64,000 nucleotides of DNA from an uncultured Eubacteriales bacterium (GTDB taxonomy: Bacteria; Bacillota; Clostridia; Oscillospirales; Acutalibacteraceae), in contig CAKSST010000006.1 of the NCBI GenBank assembly GCA_934489895.1, positions 14,658 to 78,657 on the forward strand. Direction: 5' to 3'. Of the stretch, positions 49,629 through 56,599 are shown in pieces (position 1 is the first letter of the stretch; each line of letters begins with the position of its first letter). The position numbers and the translations under genes are program-made. The notes beneath the pieces were generated by a model. That model was not told the origin of the DNA and ran no database searches. It saw only the letters and a program-made list of their open reading frames with translations.

Positions 49629-50558
49629 TTATCCTCCGATGTTAAGCCCGCTTGTTTCATCTACCGAAAGCAATATATTCATATTTTGTATTGCGGCACC
49701 CGACGCGCCTTTCCCCAGATTATCAAAGCGTGATATAAGCGTTATGCAGTCTTTGTTGCCGAAAACTGAAATTTCCATATCATCTCTGCCCGAGAAAGTG
49801 CTTGCAGACATAAAGCCGTTTTCATCTGCACCGTCAACGTATTTTACAAATCTGCCGGTATAATACCCTTTATAGGTTTGCTTTATTTTATCAATATCAC
49901 CATCTATTTCATCGCCGAAAATAGTGATAACGACCTCCATGCCTGAATAATAAGAAGAAACTATAGGAGAAAAAGCGGGCAGGTTTTCGAGCTGACATAT
50001 TTTTGCAATTTCGGGCAAATGCTTATGCGTTTGTGGCAAACCGTATGTACGGGGTGCCAAAAGTTCTGATTTAAACTTTTTATTTTCATAATCGGCAATC
50101 ATTTTTTTGCCGCCGCCCGAATAGCCTGTAAGTGAAAAACAAGAAAGCTTTGCGCTTTTTGGAACTATGCCCTGCTGTATAAGCGGCGCAATAAGAGAAA
50201 TAAAGCCTGTTGCATGGCAGCCGGGGTTTGCAATGCGTTTTGAAACAGAAATTTTCTCTTTTTGTCCCAAAAGCTCAGGAAAACCGTAACACCAGCTGTC
50301 ATCTGTCCGGTGAGCGGTTGAAGTATCAATAATAATGGTATTATTATTTTCAACCATTTCCGCCGCTTCAATTGCCGCAGCATCGGGCAAGCACAAAAAC
50401 ACAATATCTGCACTGTTGAGCGCTTGTTTTCTTGCCGCATTATCTTTTCGCAATTCCTCGCTCAAGGTAATAAGCTCAATATCCTTGCGGCTTTCAAGTC
50501 TTTCATATATGCGCAGTCCGGTAGTGCCTGCTTTACCGTCAATAAATACCTTTGGCAT
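49629..50558 (-). CDS. argC: N-acetyl-gamma-glutamyl-phosphate reductase
   Basis: 309 residues, the shorter type-2 ArgC. G-x-A-G-T-T-G-L-R at the start, F-L-C-L-P-D-A-A, the catalytic N-P-G-C-H-A-T-G-F and a conserved H-K-H-L-P-E-I. Reduces acetylglutamyl phosphate to the semialdehyde with NADPH. First gene of the arg operon. Confidence 0.95.
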   Translation of the reverse strand: MPKVFIDGKAGTTGLRIYERLESRKDIELITLSEELRKDNAARKQALNSADIVFLCLPDAAAIEAAEMVENNNTIIIDTSTAHRTDDSWCYGFPELLGQKEKISVSKRIANPGCHATGFISLIAPLIQQGIVPKSAKLSCFSLTGYSGGGKKMIADYENKKFKSELLAPRTYGLPQTHKHLPEIAKICQLENLPAFSPIVSSYYSGMEVVITIFGDEIDGDIDKIKQTYKGYYTGRFVKYVDGADENGFMSASTFSGRDDMEISVFGNKDCITLISRFDNLGKGASGAAIQNMNILLSVDETSGLNIGG

Positions 50559-50590
50559 AAAGTTCTCCTCAAGAATGCATGTATATTATT

Positions 50591-50617
50591 TATGCATATT
50601 ATTTGAATAATTATGCA
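50591..50617 (-). promoter_or_regulatory. ARG-box-like operator before argC
   Basis: Minus strand contains TGCATAATTATTCA within a 27-base imperfect palindrome, a close fit to the ArgR consensus TGAATAATTATTCA, placed at the expected transcription start. Further TGCATAATAATGCAT-type repeats lie upstream (50665-50681), suggesting a paired operator. Confidence 0.7.
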
Positions 50618-50620
50618 AAG

Positions 50621-50649
50621 ATTATACCTTGTTTTTAGTAATATGTCAA
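50621..50649 (-). promoter_or_regulatory. Sigma-A promoter of the arg operon
   Basis: Perfect consensus on the minus strand: TTGACA, 17 bases, TATAAT, about 65 bases upstream of argC and flanked by ARG-box-like palindromes. Confidence 0.88.
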
Positions 50650-50734
50650 GCAATTTTCAAAATATTATGCATTATTATGCAAATTTTATAAATATTTAAT
50701 TGCAACACATATGCTTTATGTCAAACAAACATAA

Positions 50735-50770
50735 AACAGCACCTATTAAATCGTTAATAGGTGCTGTTGT
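50735..50770 (-). terminator. Terminator after the glycosyltransferase gene
   Basis: AACAGCACCTATTAA and TTAATAGGTGCTGTT form a long perfect stem directly downstream of the stop codon, with a T-rich stretch (TTTATG) on the minus strand. Confidence 0.8.
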
Positions 50771-53700
50771 TTATTTAATGTCCAAGCTGAAATCCTCTCT
50801 TGCAAGAGTTAAATTTGGATTATAATAAGGGTCTCCCTTTTCAAGTTCTTTACCCCAGCGAGATTTAAACCGGTTGATTTCAGTATTAAAACGTGCAACT
50901 TTTTGAGGTGTATCCTCCAAGCCGCGGCTTTTGGACTCATAATGATACAGCTCTGCATAAGGTGTATATACAATCAGGTAACCCGCATCACGTATTTTCA
51001 TACAAAAATCCACATCGTTAAAAGCAACTGCATAACCTTCTTCCAGTCCGCCTACCTCTTCATAAACTTTGCGGGGTATCATGAGACAAGCCGCTGTACA
51101 AGCGCTAAGGTTTTGAATAATACTTGCTCTTCCCATAAAACCGTGCCCGCTTCTGGGCAAATTTTTGTGTGAATGTCCGGCAACACCGCCGACTCCTATT
51201 ATAACACCTGCATGCTGAACGGTATCGTCAGGGTAATACAGCTTAGCGCCTACCGCGCCCACATCAGAGCGCTGCGCAAACATAAGCATTTCTTCAAGCC
51301 AGTCTTCATTTATAACTTCAACATCATTATTCAGCAGCAATATATAATCGCCTTTAGCGTACTGAACACCGAAATTATTAATGGCAGAATAGTTAAACTC
51401 TCTTTTCCAATATACAACCTGAACCTTTTCGTGATGCTTTATTTTTTCATAATAAGCAAAGGTCTCTTCTTCGGTGCTGTTGTTTTCAATAATAATAATC
51501 TCATAATTTTTATATGATGATTTATAAAATATTGAATTCAGACACTTGTTCAAATCATCGGTATGGTCTTTGTTGGGTATAACAATTGAAATTTTGGGCT
51601 CGCCATCAATTTCATATTTAATTTTATAAATAGATGGTACAATGCCGTCTTGTATTTCACCCTTTAAGCCCTGTCTTTCAAGATGTTCTTGCAGTGCCTT
51701 ATGGGCGGACTCAATTATATACGGTTTTGCGGAAATTGATGAGGCCGTTGATGCCGCATGACTGCGCCAGAAATACAAGGCTTTGGATATATGCACAATA
51801 TTTTTTGCATTTTCTGTTAAACGCAGAACCATATCGTAATCCTGACTGCCGTCAAAGCGGTTATTAAAGCCGCCGCCCGATTTTTCCATAAGCTCACGGC
51901 TGAAAACTGTAAAATGACATATATAATTATAGCTGCGCAAAGTATCAGGTGCATAGTCAGGCTTAAAGGCATAATTTACAATATTAGTAATATCATCGCC
52001 CTCAAAGGTAACCTCATCAGTATAAACCATATCGGCATCTTTCTCACATATTGCTTGCATAACCTCATAAAGCGCGGACGAATGCAATAAGTCGTCGTGG
52101 TCAAAAAGAGCGATGTATTCTCCGCTTGAAATTTTAATGCATTCATTTGTATTATCCGATATTCCTTTATTCTTATCTAGCTTTTTATACTTAATACGTT
52201 TATCCTTTTTTGCAAGCTTACAGCAAACGTCACCCACATAGGAGTGCGCTTCATCGCTGCCGTCCGCAAGGCAAAGCTCCCATTTAGAATAAGTTTGTGA
52301 CATGACCGACTCTACCATTTCAACGAGATACTTCTTTGGAGTATTGTAAAGCGGTACCAAAATGCTTATGGTAATTGTTTTTTCAAAAACCGTCTTTCTT
52401 TCTGCTTTTTTTCTTTTGTATGTTCTCTCAAAAATACTGTTTCCCTTATTTTTCGGCAAGAAAGCAATATATTTTTCTTTAGCCTGTTGATATCCGTGTT
52501 TTAAGAAACATTTAATAAATATAAAAATTGCCAAGATGCGCGGATGTCTTGTAAGATAGTTTTTAAATTTTTGCACAGCCTTTCTTGCAGGCGCAGTTGC
52601 GCGCCAAAAAAAGCTGTTATTATATTCTTCAAGGCTTTGACAAAGCACACTCATCTCATAATTCATACGGATAATATCGCCATTTGCTTGCTGCAGCCGT
52701 TTGTCTTTATCTTTTATTTCAGCATTTAAATACTCTTCTTTATTATTTAATTCACTAATTTTTTGATTAAGCGCTTCTGCATTTTTTTCAAGCTGTTCAA
52801 CATTTTGATTAAGCGTTTCTATTTTTTGCGTTGCTTCTTTTTCTTTTTGTTCAGCTTTTTTGGCATTATGTAATGAAGGAACAGTCTGAAGCTTATAAAA
52901 ATCATGTATTGTGAAGCTGAATTTTTCTGCAGCAAGATTTACATATTTTTCTTGCTTAAAAAGTTCTGCAAACTTATTTATTGCTATATGATTATTAGGA
53001 AGCAGCGGCAAAACGGCGTCAATCATAACAAAGGCTTTTTCAAGTTCAATCTCCTCCGGGGTATGCTCGCCTTTAATTTTAAGCTTATCGGCAAAGGCTT
53101 CACAGAAAACATCTGCAGGCAATAGATTTATTGCTTTTTCCATCAAGCGTGCATACTCGGTATCATGGCTTGTCCATTTTGCTTCATTCATGCGACTGTT
53201 GTTGCCCGAATGAATTCTGTACAATGTAAGCGGTTCTTCGATAATATGGATAGGCGTAAAGCATAACACTCTCATCCAATAATCAAAGTCCTGCAAATAA
53301 AGCATTGAAAGGTCATATTTGCCAACTTTTTTTATAAGCTCTGCCCTTGCCAGCATGCTGCAATGGCAAATGTGGTTTGCATGGTCATAAAAATAACGGA
53401 ACATCTTTGCTTGAGACATACCGCTTATATTATATATATCACGCATTTGCGTATACTTTTCATCGGCATTATCACCGTTTTCATCAATCATTCCAACATG
53501 GGTTACACAAAAATCGCACTGCGGATTATTCTCAAGATACTCCACCTGTTTTTCAATCTTATCCGGCATCCACAAATCATCGGCATCGTCATGTGCAACA
53601 TACTCACCCTTAATATGTGACAAGCCTACATTAAGCGCATTGGAAATATTACCGTTAGGCTCAACCCTGTAAACTTCAAGCCTGCTGTCATCTATTGACG

Positions 53701-53848
53701 CAAGTATTTCAGGGGTTTTATCGGTAGAGGCGTCATCAACAACAATAACCTGCAAATTTTTGTAGGTTTGATTCAATACGGAATTTACAGTCTCAAGTAT
53801 AAATTTCTCAGCGTTATATGCATTTATATAAACACTTACAAGTTTCAA
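50771..53848 (-). CDS. Multidomain family 2 glycosyltransferase with coiled coil
   Basis: 1025 residues. First GT2 domain at about 1-230 (V-S-V-Y-I-N-A-Y-N, V-V-D-D-A-S-T-D, H-D-D-A-D-D). A coiled coil follows at about 330-410 with heptads rich in K, E, Q and N. A second GT2 domain spans about 490-730 (I-S-I-L-V-P-L-Y-N, F-D-H-D-D) and a third about 770-1000 (I-S-I-V-I-P-N-K-D, L-L-N-N-D-V-E). There is a possible amphipathic or membrane-associated stretch around 430-460 (I-L-A-I-F-I-F-I-K-C-F-L). Three catalytic units joined by a rod suggest repeat-unit glycan assembly (rhamnan or teichoic type). It stands alone between terminators. Confidence 0.88.
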   Translation of the reverse strand: MKLVSVYINAYNAEKFILETVNSVLNQTYKNLQVIVVDDASTDKTPEILASIDDSRLEVYRVEPNGNISNALNVGLSHIKGEYVAHDDADDLWMPDKIEKQVEYLENNPQCDFCVTHVGMIDENGDNADEKYTQMRDIYNISGMSQAKMFRYFYDHANHICHCSMLARAELIKKVGKYDLSMLYLQDFDYWMRVLCFTPIHIIEEPLTLYRIHSGNNSRMNEAKWTSHDTEYARLMEKAINLLPADVFCEAFADKLKIKGEHTPEEIELEKAFVMIDAVLPLLPNNHIAINKFAELFKQEKYVNLAAEKFSFTIHDFYKLQTVPSLHNAKKAEQKEKEATQKIETLNQNVEQLEKNAEALNQKISELNNKEEYLNAEIKDKDKRLQQANGDIIRMNYEMSVLCQSLEEYNNSFFWRATAPARKAVQKFKNYLTRHPRILAIFIFIKCFLKHGYQQAKEKYIAFLPKNKGNSIFERTYKRKKAERKTVFEKTITISILVPLYNTPKKYLVEMVESVMSQTYSKWELCLADGSDEAHSYVGDVCCKLAKKDKRIKYKKLDKNKGISDNTNECIKISSGEYIALFDHDDLLHSSALYEVMQAICEKDADMVYTDEVTFEGDDITNIVNYAFKPDYAPDTLRSYNYICHFTVFSRELMEKSGGGFNNRFDGSQDYDMVLRLTENAKNIVHISKALYFWRSHAASTASSISAKPYIIESAHKALQEHLERQGLKGEIQDGIVPSIYKIKYEIDGEPKISIVIPNKDHTDDLNKCLNSIFYKSSYKNYEIIIIENNSTEEETFAYYEKIKHHEKVQVVYWKREFNYSAINNFGVQYAKGDYILLLNNDVEVINEDWLEEMLMFAQRSDVGAVGAKLYYPDDTVQHAGVIIGVGGVAGHSHKNLPRSGHGFMGRASIIQNLSACTAACLMIPRKVYEEVGGLEEGYAVAFNDVDFCMKIRDAGYLIVYTPYAELYHYESKSRGLEDTPQKVARFNTEINRFKSRWGKELEKGDPYYNPNLTLAREDFSLDIK

Positions 53849-53934
53849 TCAAAACACTCCTTTTGAGCATAAAATATCATTATAAATATAACATATATGT
53901 CGTTTTAAGTCAATCTATATGAAAACTTCCGCCG

Positions 53935-53955
53935 TATTTTACGGCGGAAGTTTTA
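53935..53955 (-). terminator. Terminator after the alcohol dehydrogenase gene
   Basis: CTTCCGCCGTATTTTACGGCGGAAG surrounds this interval: a stem of about 10 bp followed on the minus strand by a T-rich segment, 5 bases after the stop codon. Confidence 0.75.
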
Positions 53956-53959
53956 AAAA

Positions 53960-55108
53960 TTACAGAAGCTTTAGATAAAGCTGTTTTATTTCCTCAACGC
54001 TTGTATCCCTGGGGTTTCCTGGACGGCAAGCATCATCAAATGCCGACTGTGCAAGGAAATCTATATCTTCAAGCTTTATTATTCTCTTAAGGTCAGCGGG
54101 AATTCCCACATCGGCTGACAGCTGTTTTACGGCATCAACAGCCGCTTTACGCGCAGCATCTATACTCATTTCATCAGTATTTTCAACGCCCATTGCTTTT
54201 GCAATGGCTCTGTATTTATCACCTGTACAGTCCGCATTATATTCCATTACGGTAGGCAAAATGATAGCGTTTGCAACACCGTGGGGAGTATCATAAAGAG
54301 CGCCAAGCGGGTGTGCCATTGAATGTACAATGCCAAGTCCTACGTTGCTGAATCCCATGCCTGCAATATACTGACCGAGCGCCATTCCTTCCCTTCCCTT
54401 ATCAGTACCGTCAACTGCTCCGCGCAGAGATTTTGCAATAATTTCTATTGCTTTAATGTGGAACATATCACTCATTTCCCAAGCGCCTTTGGTTATATAA
54501 CCCTCAATTGCGTGGGTAAGCGCATCCATACCCGTTGCAGCGGTAAGACCTTTAGGCATTGATGACATCATGTCAGGGTCAATCACAGCAACTACAGGAA
54601 TATCGTGCACATCAACACAAACCATTTTTCTGTTTTTCTCAGCATCGGTAATAACATAATTAATTGTTGTTTCTGCCGCGGTACCTGCCGTTGTGGGAAC
54701 AGCAATAATTGGTGTGCATTTATTTTTAGTAGGCGCTACGCCTTCAAGACTGCGCACATCTGCAAAGTCAGGGTTTTCTGCAATAATACCTATTGCCTTT
54801 GCGGTGTCTATTGAAGAGCCGCCGCCGATTGCCACAATACAGTCAGCCTCGCTTTTATTGAAAGCATATACGCCAAACTGCACATTCTCAATTGTGGGAT
54901 TGGGTTTAATGTCGCTGTAGATTTCGTAAGGAATACCCTCTTTTTCAAGAATGTCGGTAACCTTTTTGGAAATGCCCAGCTTAACAAGGTCCGGGTCGGA
55001 ACATACAAAGGCTTTTTTGAAATTCCTTGCTTTAATTTCGGTTGCAATTTCATTAATTGCGCCTTTACCGTGATAACTGGTTTCGTTCAATACAAATCTG
55101 TTTGCCAT
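53960..55108 (-). CDS. fucO: Iron-containing alcohol dehydrogenase, lactaldehyde reductase (FucO-like)
   Basis: 382 residues, almost identical in length to E. coli FucO and co-linear with it: M-A-N-R-x2-L-N-E-T start, A-D-x-I-V-A-I-G-G-G-S-S-I-D-T-A-K-A-I-G (NAD site), P-T-T-A-G-T-A-A-E, A-T-G-x-D-A-L-T-H-A-I-E-G-Y, and metal ligands in H-S-M-A-H-P-L-G-A and H-G-V-A-N-A. It interconverts lactaldehyde and 1,2-propanediol. No fucose or rhamnose genes are adjacent; a standalone propanediol or diol dehydrogenase role is possible. RBS AAGGAG upstream. Confidence 0.9.
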   Translation of the reverse strand: MANRFVLNETSYHGKGAINEIATEIKARNFKKAFVCSDPDLVKLGISKKVTDILEKEGIPYEIYSDIKPNPTIENVQFGVYAFNKSEADCIVAIGGGSSIDTAKAIGIIAENPDFADVRSLEGVAPTKNKCTPIIAVPTTAGTAAETTINYVITDAEKNRKMVCVDVHDIPVVAVIDPDMMSSMPKGLTAATGMDALTHAIEGYITKGAWEMSDMFHIKAIEIIAKSLRGAVDGTDKGREGMALGQYIAGMGFSNVGLGIVHSMAHPLGALYDTPHGVANAIILPTVMEYNADCTGDKYRAIAKAMGVENTDEMSIDAARKAAVDAVKQLSADVGIPADLKRIIKLEDIDFLAQSAFDDACRPGNPRDTSVEEIKQLYLKLL

Positions 55109-55270
55109 AGTGTTTCTCCTTTTAATTTATTCATAATTAGTTTGCACCAAAAATATTATTTACAATCAAAAAGTTATCGATGAATATGACAAACTTAATA
55201 TATTTTTTTCAATCTTTCCTACCCGTATAATATATACCCTTTCGCCGAAGGACGGCAGGGCGGCCGCCCT
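55109..55270. other. Upstream region of fucO
   Basis: A+T-rich intergenic DNA with the fucO ribosome site (AAAAGGAG) and no convincing consensus promoter by eye. Loose TTGTCA and TTGATT boxes are present on the minus strand. No riboswitch or operator recognised. Confidence 0.4.
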
Positions 55271-55277
55271 TTACGGC
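55245..55277. repeat. GC-rich hairpin after the 16-codon ORF
   Basis: GCCGAAGGACGGCAGGGCGGCCGCCCTTTACGGC folds into a compact G+C-rich structure built around GGGCGGCCGCCC. Its position at the end of the tiny ORF suggests a terminator-like role, but it lacks a T-run. Confidence 0.35.
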
Positions 55278-55321
55278 AAAGATCCGTATTGTATGTCCTC
55301 TGAAAGCACTGCACTGTACAT
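55271..55321 (-). CDS. Tiny ORF, 16 codons, with near-perfect Shine-Dalgarno
   Basis: AGGAGGTGAT, fully complementary to the 16S 3' end, lies 4 bases before ATG 55321; the frame encodes 16 residues (M-Y-S-A-V-L-S-E-D-I-Q-Y-G-S-L-P). No homologue recognised. It is one of three small frames between the membrane protein gene and fucO. It could be a leader peptide, a small functional peptide, or the remnant of a longer gene. Confidence 0.4.
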   Translation of the reverse strand: MYSAVLSEDIQYGSLP

Positions 55322-55465
55322 CGGTATCACCTCCTACTCCAGATGGTTTTCTATAAAATAAGAACGACGGCATTCTCGGATTTATAATGTCTTTAAGTAA
55401 TTTTTTTTGACGAACCGCCTGCTTTCTCGTTGAAAGGGACGGTATTTTGTCGAAGGCAAAAAGTT

Positions 55466-55503
55466 AGGGCGCCAAACTTGCTTTTACACAAGCTTGGCGC
55501 CCT
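55466..55503 (-). terminator. Strong hairpin at the end of the 23-codon ORF
   Basis: GGGCGCCAA-x-CTTG and CAAG-x-TTGGCGCCC form a stem of about 14 bp, followed on the minus strand by TAACTTTTTG. The tiny ORF's stop codon lies in the loop. Confidence 0.7.
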
Positions 55504-55555
55504 TGATTCCTTTGCGGTGCTTTCCACCACTGTCTATTCGATTTTTAGTTTGCAT
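55484..55555 (-). CDS. Tiny basic ORF, 23 codons, strong ribosome site
   Basis: GAGGTGAT lies 5 bases before ATG 55555. The 23-residue product is very basic (M-Q-T-K-N-R-I-D-S-G-G-K-H-R-K-G then G-A-K-L-V), and its final codons run into the strong hairpin. The region around the start resembles that of the 16-codon ORF (GGTGAT-R-C-S-G before ATG). No family recognised. Confidence 0.4.
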   Translation of the reverse strand: MQTKNRIDSGGKHRKGIKGAKLV

Positions 55556-55647
55556 ACCGCATCACCTCAAAATAAAAGCAAGCATGAAATTCATTTCCGC
55601 CGGAAAGATGGTTTTATTGTCTTATGCTCTCTCCGGCACTAAAACAT

Positions 55648-55719
55648 CTATATTGTAAATTCAGCAGCATATTGAGCATTAAACACATCACAAAGCTGCC
55701 CCTGCGTTTTGTTTTTCAA
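55648..55719 (-). CDS. Tiny ORF, 23 codons, TTG start
   Basis: GGAGG lies 9 bases before TTG 55719 and the frame ends TAG at 55648; product begins M-K-N-K-T-Q-G-Q-L-C-D-V. It starts 22 bases after the stop of the upstream membrane protein gene. TTG start and lack of homologues make it doubtful; listed because it is the third such unit in 450 bases. Confidence 0.25.
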   Translation of the reverse strand: MKNKTQGQLCDVFNAQYAAEFTI

Positions 55720-55741
55720 ATGGACCGTCCTCCGTGATGTT

Positions 55742-56380
55742 TTATCCGTCGTTTGTTTTTGTCAGCTCATAGGTTATTTCTTTGTCCTTTTCCGTGCTCA
55801 CAAGCAGCAGTTTTTCATTTTCAACGGTAAAGGTGTAAGTAATATCCTGTGCGGACTCACTTTCAAAATCTATACTCAAACTGTTGTCTTTCGTTTTGTA
55901 TGTAAACGAATAGGTGTTGTCGGGCAGCTTCAGCGCTCCGTTGCCTTTTCCATCAAACTGATATACCGTGATGCCGTCAAGATCCCATGTGCCGCTCAGT
56001 ACATCAGTACCGTTCAGTACATCGGTACCTTTCGGCACATCGCCGCCGCTGCTGCAGGATTTTGCTACGACAATTATAAGAACAGCGAGAAGTATGATTG
56101 CAAGCACCGCCGCAGATATTCCGAGCAGTCGGCGCTGTTTGCGTTTTTTTGGAGTGCGGCGCTTTTGCGGAATATGCTGTCTTGTATAGGTTCGATTATT
56201 TACCGTCTGTCGGCTCGGTTGTGCCGTTGCGGTTCTTTGCTGCGGCGTCCTTTGAGATACGGGGCAATCCGCCGAATACCGGCTCTGCGGCTGTCTTTGC
56301 CTGTCGCTATTGGTGCTTTCGGGATATTTCTGTTCAAACAGTTTCATAATTTCTTCGTATTCTCTGTCTTTATCACTCAC
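55742..56380 (-). CDS. Single-pass membrane protein with extracytoplasmic beta domain (DUF5640-like)
   Basis: 212 residues from a GTG at 56380 with AAAGGAGAATGCG upstream. A cytoplasmic, very polar and Gln/Arg-rich segment (1-83) ends in a basic K-K-R-K-Q-R-R stop, then one membrane helix (about 84-107), then an external domain (about 112-205). That domain has G-T-W-D-L-D-G-I-T-V-Y-Q-F-D-G-K-G-N-G and Y-S-F-T-Y-K, like DUF5640/lipocalin-type lipoprotein domains. Function unknown. It lies alone between the tiny ORFs and the surface-protein genes. Confidence 0.75.
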   Translation of the reverse strand: MSDKDREYEEIMKLFEQKYPESTNSDRQRQPQSRYSADCPVSQRTPQQRTATAQPSRQTVNNRTYTRQHIPQKRRTPKKRKQRRLLGISAAVLAIILLAVLIIVVAKSCSSGGDVPKGTDVLNGTDVLSGTWDLDGITVYQFDGKGNGALKLPDNTYSFTYKTKDNSLSIDFESESAQDITYTFTVENEKLLLVSTEKDKEITYELTKTNDG

Positions 56381-56516
56381 TGCGCATTCTCCTTTAAGCG
56401 GTTTTTCTTCCGCATATATAGATTATTTTTGCGGATGCTTCCGCAAAAAAGATATTTCTTTCAATACCTTTCAGAAGACGATAAAAGCTTTATCGCCTTC
56501 TGAAAAATACCGAAAA

Positions 56517-56557
56517 AATAACAGGGCGGTGGCGGATGGCTTCCGCACCGCCCTGCG
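56517..56557 (-). terminator. Terminator after the SPQTG surface protein
   Basis: On the minus strand CAGGGCGGTG-x-GGA pairs with TCC-x-CACCGCCCTG, followed by TTATTTTTTC; located 45-80 bases after the stop codon. Confidence 0.85.
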
Positions 56558-56599
56558 TTCGGGTGTTTAAGAATCAGTCTGCAGTATGATCCTCTGTGC

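Noticed and set aside
55430..55642. 70-codon plus-strand frame in the tiny-ORF region
   Set aside because: TTG start without a ribosome site, running through the strong hairpin; the minus-strand signals are better.
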